A DNA stretch of 64,000 nt from Turritopsis dohrnii (GCA_027922465.2 BQMF02000232.1:248001-312000); one strand, 5' to 3'. Numbered from the stretch's first letter, positions 23,701-36,870 are shown. Notes: a model not told the origin generated them from the sequence alone. A program made the numbers and translations.

Positions 23701-26700
23701 GTTCAATTTGTTTGTAAGCATTAATCGATAATACATTAATGTCCAATCTTGAAAACCTAGTTTTTTAAGTAAAAGTAGCAAGTATAAAGTCTAGGACATT
23801 CAAATCATTACATAGAGCGTAAAACCTCAACATAGTGTAGCAATTTTATGAAATGTGCTGTGGCTCTGCCAGTGTTTCATCATTTCAAAATTGCATGTTG
23901 CGAATTTATCTAAGATTCTGGTAATACTGTTGCTAAACTTTTTGAGAAAATTTACTAGTGTTGCTTATAAAAAAAACGTGTACCGTAATGCTTCGATTAA
24001 ACGCCCCGTTCTTTTAAACGCCCCCTCAAATAGACGCCCCCCTTTTCAAGAAATCTCTAAATAAACGCCCCATCTATTAGATTAGTTTATTGGAGACACA
24101 CTAATTAAGGCATGTAGAATTACTACATTGCATTGTTTCAGCTTCAATGTTTTCATTTTTTATAAAAATATGGAAATTTGCGATGGAGGCCTTTCTTTTT
24201 AAATTTTAAACTAACAGTTGGAAACTTTGTCTTTCTTTTCAAAAGTTCCTTTTCTAAAACTTTAGAATAACGTTTATTTTTCGTCGTAAAGATAAGATTT
24301 GCAGGAACAACAAGTCCGATTTCCCGTTGACGTTTGCCAGTATTACTGCTTTTATCTTGTTCTCGAGATCTTGATTAATAAAATGGAAGCATAAACTTGA
24401 AATTTCTATGGGGATGTGTCCAACGAGAAGATTTTCTTTGTCCAAATGGAAAATTTAATTGACGGAAGCTTACATGAAAATCCCTTTGATATAGCGGACG
24501 AGGATGTGATCGCTGCTGCCCCCGTATTTAACATGATCGAGGAAGATGATATTGACGATACAGGCCTAGATTTTTTGGGGGACGGGTCTGTGACGTCATA
24601 ACAATTTTTGATCGACGATATCCTCAGGAACAGTTAGTTGTATCAAAACGATTAAATACATTTTTTTGAGTAGCTTTTGAAGCTCTACAACTTTTCTTGG
24701 CAATACCTTAATTTTATTTTTCGTGACTTTAACGCATGCTGAACATAAGCAGCGTCGCTCGCTCCCTATGCTCAGCCTGCGATGTGGTGAGATGTAAAGC
24801 ATTTGGATGTGCCAACAAAAAGTGGAAAAAATAAACTGGTTTGCAGCAATCATTTTTATGAAAACTGTTTGGAAGTTCATAATTGTGGTAAATGGTGAAG
24901 AAAAGCTGGATTGCCAACAATTTTTCAACATGAAAACTTTAAAAAAACAGTGGGAATTTCGATCACGATTTTGTTTCTATCTATTGAAATTATAGTGAAG
25001 ACGACTTGGTTAAGTTTGTTTTCTCATTCATCGCCCTCACTTCATTATTTTCACTCACATCAGGAAACTTCATTGACTTTAACTCATCATAGTTATAATC
25101 TAGCTTTCCTGTATAATCATACATTAGCTTGCCATCAAAACTTTCATTTGAAATGAAAGAAATTGTAACAGCATCTGAAGGAGACATGTCAATTCATGAT
25201 TTAAAATTTAAAATGAATGAGTCTGACATTCCGTATGAAGAAATTCTAGTGCAATTGTGACGTCACAGTGAATTTTTTAAATCCTTTATTGAAGTGGAAA
25301 TATGAAATTTTATAAATAAACATTAATTAAACAAACATAAGGAACAATTTAAGCCAAAGTTATGCTTTTGACGTTAATTCTCCTTTTACATGCAAAATTA
25401 CAGAAGAATAAACAGAAAAGCAAGAAAATTGTCATCAATGGTTTTGAAAGACTGAGGTAAAGCATTTGAAGATATCTGATCTTTAATGTTTCTTCAACGT
25501 GCATCTATTCACAACTGAACTCACATGCCATATGGCTTACATATATACATGGATCTCCTTCGTGGAGATAACACTACATTATCTTTGGAGGAATAGCTTG
25601 GAGGTATTAGGTAACAATTTAAGCCAAAGTTGTACTTTTGACGTTAATTCTCCTTTTACATGCAAAATTACAGAAGAATAAGCAGAAAAGCAAGAAAATT
25701 GTTATCAATGGTTTTGAAAGACTGAGGTAAAGTATTTGAAGATATCTGATCTTTGGAGGAATAGCTTTGAGGTGAAAATTATAACATTATTTCGAAAGAA
25801 AAAGCAATTATACTCCAAAAAAATGTCTATCTAAACCATACCGAGAATTTTCCAAAATTAATGAGCCCTGGGTATGCCAGATTTCCTGAGTGGCCATGAT
25901 ATATTGAGAGTACTTCATTAAGTGTGAATGACGAGATCATTGAACAGAAGAAAATCCTCCACGTGAGTGCTTGATTCCAGAAACTTGAAGCTTCCTCGAG
26001 ACAAAACAGCACTCCACCTAGAAATTGAAAAGGGTTTTGAGTCATAAAAGTGATAAAAATTTTGTTCCTGTTTCTAATCTATTTCATCTCAAAGTAATTA
26101 TGCGAGTGTGTCATTCCAGCCAAGTTCAGCATTGATGTCCTCAAACATCTCCTCAAACTTTCAAATTCATTTCGAAGAGCAGTAAGTCCTGAAAATTTCA
26201 AAATTTCTCTTCCCGTTAAATTTTTTCCGGGCTTTTAAGTATTTGGTGGAAGCCAAATTATTCCCGCAAAAGGATTTTCACAACTTTGGATAATTTGAAC
26301 CACTGACACTAAAGATAAGCTTCGTATTTATCTTCATCTAAAAGTTATTTAAAATGTGACTTTCCATTATTGTAATTCAATTTTTTTAGATTCTGAAGAC
26401 GTGGAGAGCGACCAAGTTCTAAAATATTAGGGTATGCAAAAAAATCATGATTATTGGACTTTTTACCGAGTGGTGCACCAAATGCAGCGGCAACACCTGC
26501 GGCTGCTCCAGCAGCAACAAAATCTCTTTTCTCGTGATCTGTTCGAAACATTTCAAATACATGAAAGTCACGGTTGAAGGTTGTTGATCTGCCTTGCGAA
26601 ATTCCTGCAGCAACTACTGCACCAGTATGTATCATAGGCCCCTCTTTGCCCACAGCCAAACCACCGGCAACAGAAAAAATAACACCGGTCACTTTAGTAA

Positions 26701-29700
26701 TTAGAGTCTAAAAGAAGCATAGTTATCAATGATTATCTTAATTGAAATTTCTCAAACACATGTAAAACAAATGCAAAAGAAACAAATCTAAATACCTTAA
26801 TTCGAACGACATGTGGTATTTTCACGCCATTTAAATAACATTTAATTTGTGGAATGCCACTCCCTGCAGCGACAGGCTGAAAAGTATCTCAATTGAATTA
26901 TTTTTGATAATCACATAAATACGATTCTCCTAAAAAACCTGACTAAAGGATGACCTATCAAAAATAATGAACAATTTTGGAATTTCGAAAACCCACTATT
27001 CTTAATGCAGATTCATTTAAGCCCTGTGACATCTTTGAAGCAGAAACGGAAAGTTACATAGATAGTAATGTAAAAAAGTACCTCGGCATAAACAACCATT
27101 AGCGAAGCAAGAAAAACAAGAACACAATCTAAACCAACCCAAACAAGGTATGAAATGGCTAAACAATTTTCGTGAATGCATTTATGAAGATCTACATAAT
27201 TGCGATTAAGGAACAAAAACATAGATTGATCAAGAAGTGTATGTATCAGTTGATTTGTTTCAAATCTTATAGAACACAGCTGGAAGAAGTAACTTCATTA
27301 AAATCTCTTACCAAACACCACATTTTTGCAATCTTTTTCGACATATAAAAAGACGACGAAAGTTTTTCTGCTCCTTTCTTTAGGAGAAGCACACACACAA
27401 AACTACAAGTCAGCTATCCAAATTCAGTCAAAACATCACAATAGTGGCCCAAAGAAACCTAAAATTCTTGTGAGAATAGGAATGACTGACTATAAAGAAA
27501 TTACGTTATAACGACATAGCATCAGGCATCAGACAATTTAAAACAAATAATCAAATCGACATGATAAGCAGAAATCGAATAACGGTAATAGACCACCACT
27601 TATCAAAGCCAGCAAGCAGTTCAAAGACCGATTCAGAAAAAGATACGATGCTTTATCAGTCTGTATTTCCAATTAGCCAGTTGTTCAATGGATATATCTA
27701 TGGACACAGCAAATAATGCAGTCACCACGCCGATAACCAGCATGATGATCCATCGATACATATTCATCTGCACATATTTCTATAAAAAGTGTTAGTCTTA
27801 CCAGTAAAACTATCTACAAACAAAATGCTGATTGAAAACTTACCTCCGATGAAAACGAGCGTTGTTCTTTACGCCAAAGGCTGTTTTCACATGTGTCATA
27901 ATCCAAACTCTGAAATTTTATGACATCACAGATATAACGACATTACAATGAATAATGCAGTTATAATTTTGTACTTAAATTTCTGCATGTTTTAAGCATA
28001 TAAACCCAAAGAAATCTATTTCAATGAGCTACTTAACTCTTCTGTAATTTGCAAAGTAAAAAAGAACAAAAAGTGGACATGAATAAGTTGAATAATACCT
28101 CAAATTTGCTAGAAATAATTTGAACATGATGTCCAGGATCGTCGTTCGAAACTTCCAGATGATTCTAGTAGAAGGAATGTACAATGTTGAAAGTATTGAA
28201 ACATAGCAATGTAAAGTTTATCTTATATTTTATTGTAACATCCACCATTTTGTAAGGGATACTATAATTATTATGTAAAATTATTTGAAAATACTCTTTT
28301 AGAAGTCTCCTTAGTTTTATAAACGTATCATAATGATGCGTTTTGTATCCTGCTTCCAGTATCATAGAGTGAGAATGGAACCTGATGTTTGCATAGAATA
28401 TGGCTACTGTCCAGTTTTTATTTTTGAGAGTGAGTGGGAAAAAATCCTTAATTCAGAATTGTTTATTAATGAAATGATGATACTTTCATAAAATAAGGTC
28501 AGGTTTTCTTCATCGAAAGGTTTTGTTTTGGAGACATCGCAGTTACCTTCGATACTCCACTTAAAAACATTTGTTTCATCCTGACTGAATTTGACACTCT
28601 CGGAGGTGAAACATTTCAAGCGAATTCACAGAATCAATTCTTTTCTTTCTTTTTTCAACCCTTCAACAACTTGCTTAAGTTATTAGTTACTTATCGTTTA
28701 CTATACAATTATTAAGAGTGAGTGCAGCCTCCAGCAAAATGAAACATAGGTTTTCACAGGGAGTTTGGGAACACTGTAAAAGTGAAGGAAACACAGATCG
28801 CTTATCTGCAATTTTTTTAATCTGAGAAGCAAATAGAAATCTTAATGATTATGACTATATATTTTAAGTGATCCTGTGATTGTATACTGCTCAGTTAACT
28901 AGCTAGCCGATTTTACGTTATGTGTTATATTCGTTCGTTTTACATTGAATTGGAAAAAAAGAATTATATTTTAGTGAACAAAATAATTTATTTTGACAAC
29001 CCAAAGTTGTAAATTGACCGGAGAGAAGCTTTAAGTGAATAAACAGCCAGTTGAATGAGAGTCAGTTAATTTCCGGGGGAAAACCTGTCCTTGATAGCAA
29101 CATTGTATCCATGCGACCTTTTCAGACAATTGACATACCCCTACGGAAATATTTTTGATCTTCTATATGATTGCAGGATTTTGTATGTATAAATTTTAAA
29201 ATTTTAGATGATATTATTGATTTTGAAAATGGCAGTCGCGCGGTTGAAAATAAAAACTTTGAAAAATTAAAACTGTGTTTATTTACATAACATTGAGAAC
29301 CTGTAAATATATATATATACCAGTGTGTTGTGGTCTCAATCTTTCATTGGATGATACTTAAGCACAAGCATTAGGTTTATAAAGATACAAAAATCTCAAT
29401 AATTGTTGTTAAATTGTAGAAAACGTGAATACTTTAGAAAAAGAAAAAATTGGAAAAACTCACAGCTATATCAGATAGCCCACTGTATGTATCCGGATCT
29501 GTCTGTCTTTGTCTGCTCCCACCCAGTGGTACATAAGGAGTTATAGAAGATATGCTAGCCATCCTCTAAAAAGGAAGATGGACAGGACTCAAAATAACTC
29601 AAATATAAGAATCTAACGAGACTGGCACATCAGAATTTCTACGTCTAATGGCCATCCTTTTAAAACAAAAGTTTCATTTTTGAAAAAACTAAACATTTGA

Positions 29701-30269
29701 AGATGATTTAAAAGTATCTGTTATAAAATATGATTTTCCATCTTATGTAAAAAATTAATATAGTTTCTGTATTTGATATGTGAAAATTCCACCTGAAAGT
29801 GGAACTGAAAGCATATCATAAAAACGGATCAAGAAAATCTATGTGAACGCTTCCCTATGACCAACCATTTGTAATCTATCAAACATCTTTTCAGAATTCA
29901 AGAACTGATTTTGAAACTTATGGTGCAAAAAAATCAATGGTGATTTTTTAAGCTAAGCTCTTCTTTAAATTAAAACTGATCCAAGCTATTGAAAGTATGT
30001 TCAAGATCAATCCAAAATAAATGGGTGATAAAAGAACTTCATATATATAATAAATAAACCAAGTAATTTCCAATAAATAACATTTTACTATTTTGGCATT
30101 GACTATTTTACAAGCAAAAATCAGTTATTATGATTACCGTTACCCGTCTTGGGAGAAGTGGCTCACGCTCTGTAGCTTTAACCTTAGTCGTTGTGGAATT
30201 TATTTCACTCGATGCTAATCCAAGTTCATTGAGTCTTATCGTTTCATCACGATGACGCTGATCTGACAT
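17750..30269 (-). CDS. clcn7: ClC-7 type H+/Cl- exchange transporter (complete, 23 coding exons)
   Basis: Exons: 30138-30269, 29464-29565, 28099-28164, 27844-27909, 27647-27779, 27082-27191, 26796-26876, 26467-26707, 25842-26017, 23383-23434, 23246-23306, 22701-22839, 22412-22505, 21687-21908, 21484-21611, 21121-21206, 20877-20922, 20079-20162, 19700-19777, 19303-19395, 19064-19147, 18007-18087, 17750-17872. All phases agree, giving about 825 residues (human ClC-7 has 805). Visible motifs: [13 protein letters not shown] filter, [10 protein letters not shown] with the gating Glu, [10 protein letters not shown] with the proton Glu (so an exchanger, not a channel), a [11 protein letters not shown] permeation loop, then two CBS domains ([28 protein letters not shown]). 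The family acidifies and loads lysosomes with chloride together with OSTM1. ISQGRST and [11 protein letters not shown] favour ClC-7 over ClC-6. The exon 1 donor could instead be at 30144; gtaagc in paralog A favours 30138. Confidence 0.93.
23620..23981. mobile_element. MITE family 'acacgtttttttataagcaa', copy 1
   Basis: Ends acacgttttttttataagca and the inverted ttgcttataaaaaaaacgtg are mirror images. The interior has repeated agtagtaatgttg pieces. A second, inverted copy lies at 42745-43255. It sits in intron 9 of clcn7 and abuts the next element at 23982 with no spacer. Confidence 0.8.
23982..24240. mobile_element. 3'-truncated copy of the 'accgtaatgcttcgattaaa' MITE
   Basis: Matches the first 250 bp of 58196-58655 (accgtaatgcttcgattaaa, then repeated acgcccc units, then ggcatgtagaa and taaactaacagttggaaact). 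The right terminal repeat is missing. Located in clcn7 intron 9, immediately after another MITE. Confidence 0.78.
24590..24725. mobile_element. Helitron-like fragment in clcn7 intron 9
   Basis: The stretch with gacgtcat, gacgatatc, aaacgatt, acatttttttga and agctctacaac aligns with 51495-51655 and 52075-52235 in the Helitron-like array. On minus it keeps a recognisable LLKKMYLIV peptide. The terminal TC and CTAG signatures are absent, so it is only a piece. A shared gcgtcgctcgc patch nearby also occurs near 54800. Confidence 0.6.
24785..24985 (+). pseudogene. Decayed THAP-type zinc finger
   Basis: Plus-strand reading gives [11 protein letters not shown], then [11 protein letters not shown] and [11 protein letters not shown]. 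These match the C-x4-C start and the C-x2-H plus PTIF end of a THAP (C2CH) DNA-binding domain. The central part of the domain is missing, and stop codons lie after KKWKK and after NCGKW. THAP domains occur in P-element-like transposases and host factors. This is a relic inside clcn7 intron 9. Confidence 0.55.
25343..25775. repeat. Tandem duplication, period 270 bp
   Basis: Blocks 25343-25484 and 25613-25754 are nearly identical (aatttaagccaaagtt onward), followed in each case by ctttggaggaatagctt after a longer or shorter gap. Copy 2 lacks about 100 bp. Intronic, non-coding. Confidence 0.85.
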
Positions 30270-32157
30270 CGCAATCTTTCACGGTTAGAGGAATTTCACA
30301 TCAAACCTTCTATATTGCTTATTATCTGGATTTAACTAAAATCAGAGAATGAGAAAAAAAAAATTCAAATTAATATTCTAAAAATATATAAAATGATTTT
30401 CAACAACAAGTCACCTATAAGCCTAAATTTTATATGTAAGTATAAATGTACTCATCCAGAGCAAAACATCACAAATAGTTATTTACAAACAACAAAAACT
30501 AAATTTAGCACTAAAAGTTAAAATAAAATAAAATAGAAAAATTAAAAAGCACAATATAATTAGATAGACTTTCATTTTGATATGCCAACCATGCTCTTTT
30601 GATAAAAGTTAATGCTGTCAGTTGGTGCTGCACATTTCCTTCAGGTGTCCAGGTGTTTGACATTTCCCGAAAAGAACTGGACTTTCAGGTATATAAACTT
30701 AATTTTAATGTGAAAGTATTTAACTGAAATTTTGATACATCTTACAATAAATTTGGTTCATTCGTTAAAGAGTTATGAAGAATAAACTTTCATGTCAACT
30801 TTCAAAAGATGTGGATTTTTAACAAATCTTTCCCGAAACAGTGTGATATTTTCTTTTTTAAAAGATATCTTCTTATAATTTACACTAGTTCAGGATCATG
30901 AAAATTCTCTTAATAGTTATAAATGGATTCCCAACGGTTCAAAAATCTATATTTGAACTTTACTTTTTGCAAAAAATAATCTTTTATGCTTGTTAAAATC
31001 ATATATACTGGTCAAATATACTGGTTGTGAAGTAAGAGCATGATGATGGAGTTAAGTAGCAACCTAAAATTTGAACGCATACAAAATGCTACATAAGTAC
31101 AATGTCGTTAGCCTATTTGGTTTCCTGGAATTGCTGCACTAACACTGAAAACAACAAGACTATATGAAAACTCAATCAAGAGTCAACACGTCGTAATTTG
31201 AGCAAAGGTCAAAGTGGGATATTAAAAACTGTTCATACACACAAAATAATATCAATAATGTGAGAGAATCACTGACATCATGGAAATCATTCATCGCGCC
31301 ACAATGGACTTTGGACTTTCTCTCTCTTCTTTTCGCAGGATTGCGAAATCGATCAATTTCCATCCATATATATATTGATTCGAAGACGAAAACGTAAAAT
31401 TGTATACATTGCTCAGTGGTTGGCATTCTGCTGAAGGCTTCTTCAAACTGTATAAGATGTCCTAGTAGAACTTCTGTTCCAGTAGACCAATCCAGACTGT
31501 TAGTTGCTCTGTTCATTGCTCAAAAGGAACATAATGATTTTGTGGATGGCCAGTTCCATGTAGAGAATAGTTTCAGATGTTCCTCATTTCTACCTCTAAT
31601 GAGGCAAAAAATTGCATCATCAGAAGTGATTAATTTTTTGAAGAATTGTAGAACTAAATTTCCATATTTTAGCACCTGCGCTTAAATGCGCACTTGAAAT
31701 TCATAAAATTGCTACTAACAGGATGTACCTATGTGGAAGTACACTATCAACGACAATTGACAATTTACAAATTACTTCAATTACAAATATACTTCAATTT
31801 GACAATTGAAGTACATTTCATTTGATAAATGCCAAATATTTCTCAATTTACCAAAACCATGATTTAATTACCGATAAACTTAACTAAAAACCTTTTGTAG
31901 TTTTCGAGAAATATCTTCAAACAAAGACCCATCTGGACTTTTTTTTGGCGCATCCTGTAAAATTTTATCCTGGGAAAATACTAAATGCATATAGAAAACA
32001 AACTTAAAAAGCACATTGCTACTACTACTATACTGATATGATACAGATACACAGCTTCGACATTTTAAACAAAAAGGTTTCTTTAAGACCAAACAAACGC
32101 TGTCACTGATTTTTTAGACATATTGTTCCGCAATTACGTTAGTTGAAGCAGTTGAGC
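26944..32157. repeat. Segmental duplication, copy B
   Basis: Same-orientation partner of 5081-13372. It holds clcn7 exons 1-6 and about 1.9 kb upstream of the ATG. The upstream part keeps strong similarity at 30640-31000 and 31805-32157. The latter includes a 22-codon AG/GT-bounded open stretch (31900-31964, minus) also present in copy A. I see no recognised gene in 30270-32157. Confidence 0.88.
31480..31640. repeat. Unclassified repeat, inverted partner of 11440-11600
   Basis: On minus it reads atcacttctgatgatgcaat and cagtctggattggtctac, matching the plus strand of 11440-11600. The continuing minus frame to 31172 is open (NRATNSLDWSTGTE onward) but resembles no family I can name. Confidence 0.55.
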
Positions 32158-32325
32158 ATGATTTTGTTGTTATTTTCGGTGTGTGTATCACACAAATTAT
32201 CAGTTTTCCAAATTGAACCTCGTCGACCACGTGACTGTTGTGCGTGTCTCTTTTAAACAAATCATTTAGAATATATGATGACCTTTGTTCTCAAAGTTTC
32301 ATGTTTCTTTCATAATTTGTGAAGT

Positions 32326-32485
32326 ACCAGGTGAGTCAAAATAAAGTACCGGTGTTTCACAAAAAATATCTTTAGATTAAATAACTATTAAAGATATTTC
32401 TATTTAATATTTCATGTTAAAGTTCTTTTTATTTTTGTGATTAGAGGAATCCGTTAAGTATATTTTGGTGTATCAATCTTCCAAT
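32326..32485. repeat. Dispersed repeat, copy 2
   Basis: Partner of 7722-7870 (ggtgagtcaaaa, aaaaaatatctt, gaggaatcc, tatattttggtgt), with an extra insertion of about 20 bp. Confidence 0.6.
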
Positions 32486-32497
32486 TTGGTTGCATAA

Positions 32498-32639
32498 GCG
32501 GATTTACAACGTAGTCAAACTTTCTGGGGGAGAGAAAAGAAAAGAAAAACGTGTAATTACTAAACAATAGCTGAGACTGAAAAGAAAATTCGTGACAGTG
32601 TACTCCTCCCCAAAGTTTGACTATGTTTGTATCCGCCTT
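32498..32639. mobile_element. 142-bp MITE, terminal repeats of about 36 bp
   Basis: The left end aagcggatttacaacgtagt, then caaactttctgggggag, mirrors the right end (reverse: aaggcggatacaaacatagt, then caaactttggggag). A purine-rich loop of about 70 bases separates the arms. Confidence 0.8.
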
Positions 32640-33593
32640 GTGTTATGTACAAAACACTGGAGGTGGTCCTTGCTTTTATCACTCCCATTATTGCTACTTC
32701 ATCCATTTAAAATCGTGTTAGAATACCGACAAGACGGTTGATTATGTCAGGACCTTGTTTCTTCGGATGTCAAACTCCATAATAATGTAGATACTAAATC
32801 TTTGCTGACTTTGCGTCCATGTCATCTCCAATGCGTTTAGCGTACCCTATTTGCAGTCAATTTTCCATAAAGACTTAATAATCATCATAAAATTTCTTGT
32901 TACGCATTAACTTTCTCCTTAACCATTCTGAAGTGTTTGAAATTGGTTTGAATCACTACAGAATATGGTTGATGTTAGTGAATTGAAAGCCTAATGAAAA
33001 GGAAGCTGTGTTTGGAAGTGTTCAAATCGATGAACAAATTAACTTGTGAGATCTTTCATAAGGACTTTGAGGTAATGGAAAACAACAAAAGAAACTGAAG
33101 CAAACCACTACGAGTACCATAAACTTGCATGTTACGAAAGGAGTTTCTCGTTTTCTGGAGCAAGAGCGTTCAAAAACTTCCCAACTACGGAGGCTCGATC
33201 AGCAAGAAAGAAAGATGAATTTCTAATGTTTTAAATGGTTTTTTTTGCTGTTTATAACTGTTTTCCTCCGAGTATGAACTTCAAACTTTCAAACTTGTCA
33301 ATCCTCCAAGTTTCTTTCAAATCTAACTTCTGATTTAGTTTTTATCATGGCGAAGTTGAGGTCAGCATTTTAAATTTAGTTTCTCTCTATTATTTACCAG
33401 TTTTTATCTAATCTATGGATAATCAGGACTCATGAGAGAGAAAGAGACTTTTTATCTGCTCCAAGCGTTTTATTTTACAATTTTTAAGTTCCAAGTACTA
33501 TTTTATGGCGTCGATGTATCTATTAGTTCAAAAAATATGTACTTTTCTTATGTTTATGTTGCTGTTGCTTTCCTGTACTCTATTTCATGTAAT

Positions 33594-33790
33594 AGTGACT
33601 CCTTTAAGAGAATCAAATTATGATGACTCCTTTAAGAGAATCAAAATATGATGACTCCTTTAAGAGAATCAAAATATGATGACTCCTGATGACTCCTTTA
33701 GGAGAGTCAAAGTATGATGACTCCTTTAAGAGAGTCGAAGTATGATGACTCCCTTCAGTGCCTAAAACGACTCCTTTTAAGGAGTCATTA
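33594..33790. repeat. Minisatellite, about 27-bp unit
   Basis: The unit gatgactcctttaagagaat plus caaaata recurs five to six times between 33594 and about 33755, with one partial unit. An inverted copy of its core (ctccttttaaggagtcat) ends the array, so the last units can fold back. Confidence 0.85.
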
Positions 33791-36639
33791 TACTTATAAG
33801 GTGTCAATTTAGGCACCGAACGGAGTTCACACTTTTAAAACTGTCAGTGAACGTTTTGAGATGTGCATAGACGTTTGTACATAAATGCTCACTAACTGCT
33901 ACTCTGAGGTGGTTCCTTCTTTTACAATATCTCTTCATAATAAAACCATGAAGTAAAACGAAATTACCAGAATCCGGTGTCTTGTAATAACATGTAAGAT
34001 CGACTAGACTCTACACCTTCCCATAATAACATTACAACTTCCAATGCCTCGTTTACAAACTGAAACGATGTTTGTACTGCTTAGAAAAGTTGTATTAGAG
34101 AAAAATGTTTTCTCTAAAAGAAAAACATAGACAGGAGGAGTTTAACGTTGTCATATTTCTTTTCAGTCTTAAGAGTCGATTAGATTACTCGTATGTTTTT
34201 CTGTTCTACTTTCAATGACTAAACTCTTCTTCACAAATTTTGACTGAGCTCCAGCTTCGCCTCTGATAAGAAAATTAAAATCAGCGGTTTTCTTAAAAGG
34301 GCATCTCCATGAGAAAGCCAATCATTTTTTTCTTTGTTTGCACTTTTCATATGTGTCACTTGCCCTCGATCTATTTCTTATTGTTCTGACGAGAAATTCA
34401 CATTGTCAACATGAGCACATTGTAACCCTCAGATCTACTTATAAGAAATTGATTATCTTAAAGGTTAAGTTCATAATATTTATATTTACATTAAATGAGA
34501 TTTGATAGCTCTGATATGTTTAGGAATTCATTGCATACACTCAATGGGCAATGTGTTGAAAAATCAACACGAAGGAGCACATTTCTATAGAAATATACAC
34601 AACTTACAGTTCATCTAACAACTTGAAAGCATCAAAACTTCATGGTGCAAACCTTGTAAAATTTGTTTGGGTTAGTGAGGGTTAGGTTCAGGCTATGATA
34701 AGAAGCTTTTAACCGGGAAGTTCAACTGCTTTCAAATGGATACACTCACAATATTACCTTTTACAGCAGTGACTCTTAGATGGTTTTGTCCACCGGCAGG
34801 GTTTTAGATTGAGTTCAAGACGGTAAAAGTTCACATGCCTAATGGGAAATGTGATCAAATTGTATGTATAAATAGTCTATCAATACACGCATATAAAAAT
34901 CAGGATGAGACCATATTTGTGACAAAATTAAACTTCCAAAATGTCTCTGCGTGTTGTGTAGAAGAAACGAAACCAAAGAAGAAATGTCATCTGACACAAG
35001 AGAAGAAACTGCATTGCCTGAGAACTGTATGGCTTGAGAAATGTCACAATTGCTCTGCTAGTATTGCCAATATTATAGCATGTGGAAAAGAACAACCTGT
35101 GATTTTAGGGCAGGCGAAAAGTTTATAAAAACTGAAGCTGAAAAAGTGACTCACAAATTCAAAATATGCACCTTACAACTATGCTTTGTACAGATATATA
35201 CGAAAACTGTGGACCTATCTTAATCTGGTTCAAATTTGAAGTTCTGTTCTGACAAATAAACATTTTCCGAACAGAGATCTTCGAGCGTTTGAATTGAACA
35301 GATTAGTTAACCTAACACTCACCCGCATGCTTTCAAATTATTCTGCCTTATCCCATAATTCAATTCGTTTTTGTAACAATTGGGAGATGTAAAAAATCAG
35401 AATATCCACAAAAGCCGGAAAATGTTCATTCTTGTGAAAGCATTCTAACAAGTCGTTCAAAACAGTGGAGGAGGATAAACTCGGGAATTTCAAATTTTTT
35501 TAACCGTCATTACTGGCTGGTTTTATGAAGCGAAAACTTTGTTAGGGAAATGATTTAGTTATCAACAAGTCTTCAAAATCCTCCTTTGATTTGATCTCTA
35601 TCTTCAGAGAGAGCTTTGGAGTTCGACAATAAGCCAGGTTTCGTTAAATAGAAATTTAGGGCTCACGAAAAGTTTCTCGATGGTGTCATCGTCACATAAC
35701 GTCCTTGTGGTGTAGGGAACACGTCTCTTTTTTGTCTTTTGCTCCACATTTTGATAACATTTGGATCGGGTTTTAATGTATATCTAAAGTATATGAAATA
35801 CATATACTTTTCTTGGGTCCGTTTAATGAAGTTCGTTTCACTTTTTTCACTGGGAAGTTTTGGAAGTTATTTCCATCATTAAATTTATAAGTTGTCTTGA
35901 AAGCGTGATGGCAAATACCATCTTCTGAATTTGTCGATTAAGCGCTTTGTTGACACAAATCACATCTTTAAGTTGAGATTTGTTTTGCTAAAATCACGGA
36001 TCAAATCACGTCCTTACGCCATATTTACTTCAACTTGGAACCATCACGCAGGCTATCATACACTAAATTGCTTATTTCACTATGATCGGCAGTACTTGAG
36101 TTACGCAATGGTAATCTAAAAAGAGTCCCAGGAAATGCATTAAAGTTCATTTTAGCACCAAAGACAACCTCTTAGATGTAGTCGCTTCGCATATTTCGTT
36201 GCTTCGCAGTTCCAATACCTCGCAAACCACTATACCTCGCAGAACACTTTTGAGTATACCTTTTGCAGCTCTTAAATTCCTCATGTTTTCATTAAGCTAT
36301 TGTTGTAGCAAGTGCGATATCATCATTCTCGCATGATTTTATCAGGTTGTTAGGGCTACCGTTACTAACAATACCGTTTCCGCTTGCGAGTGTTGTGACT
36401 GTAACTCGATAAAAGTGAAAAAACATAATTTTATTTTTCATGTTTTACGATTTATCGATCTATACTTTATATTCTTTTCTCAGACTGACCTTCGCAAAAA
36501 ACCTGATGCATGCAGTACTTTTTAAACTTTTTCCTTATAGTTGAGGATAACTTTGTTGCATACACGAGATAGCCAATCATTTTACTTTGAGTGCTTTTTT
36601 GATAAGAAAACTGCTCGATCCCAGAACATTTCTCAATAG

Positions 36640-36870
36640 ACCTTTCCCGAATTTCTGTTTTAACACCGTGTTATAGCCTAGCCACTAAGTTTCGCCTCTT
36701 TTTCAAACTCTTAATTACTTCTAATTATTCCACTGGGGAACTGAAAGAACGAGTAACTATTACTTACTGAAAACATTACGCAATTAGAAAAACAATGGAA
36801 ACATAGAAACGAGGCGAAACTTGATAACTAAGCATTAACTCGGCATTTAAACAGAAATTCGGGAAGGTGT
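36640..36870. mobile_element. 231-bp foldback MITE
   Basis: The left end (cctttcccgaatttctgttt) mirrors the right end (reverse: ccttcccgaatttctgttta). A second complementary pair (aagtttcgcctc and gaggcgaaactt) lies inward. No ORF. Confidence 0.8.

Noticed and set aside
34835..35128. 97-residue Cys/Lys-rich ORF
   Set aside because: No recognisable domain, no splice partners, AT-rich spacer; length compatible with chance.
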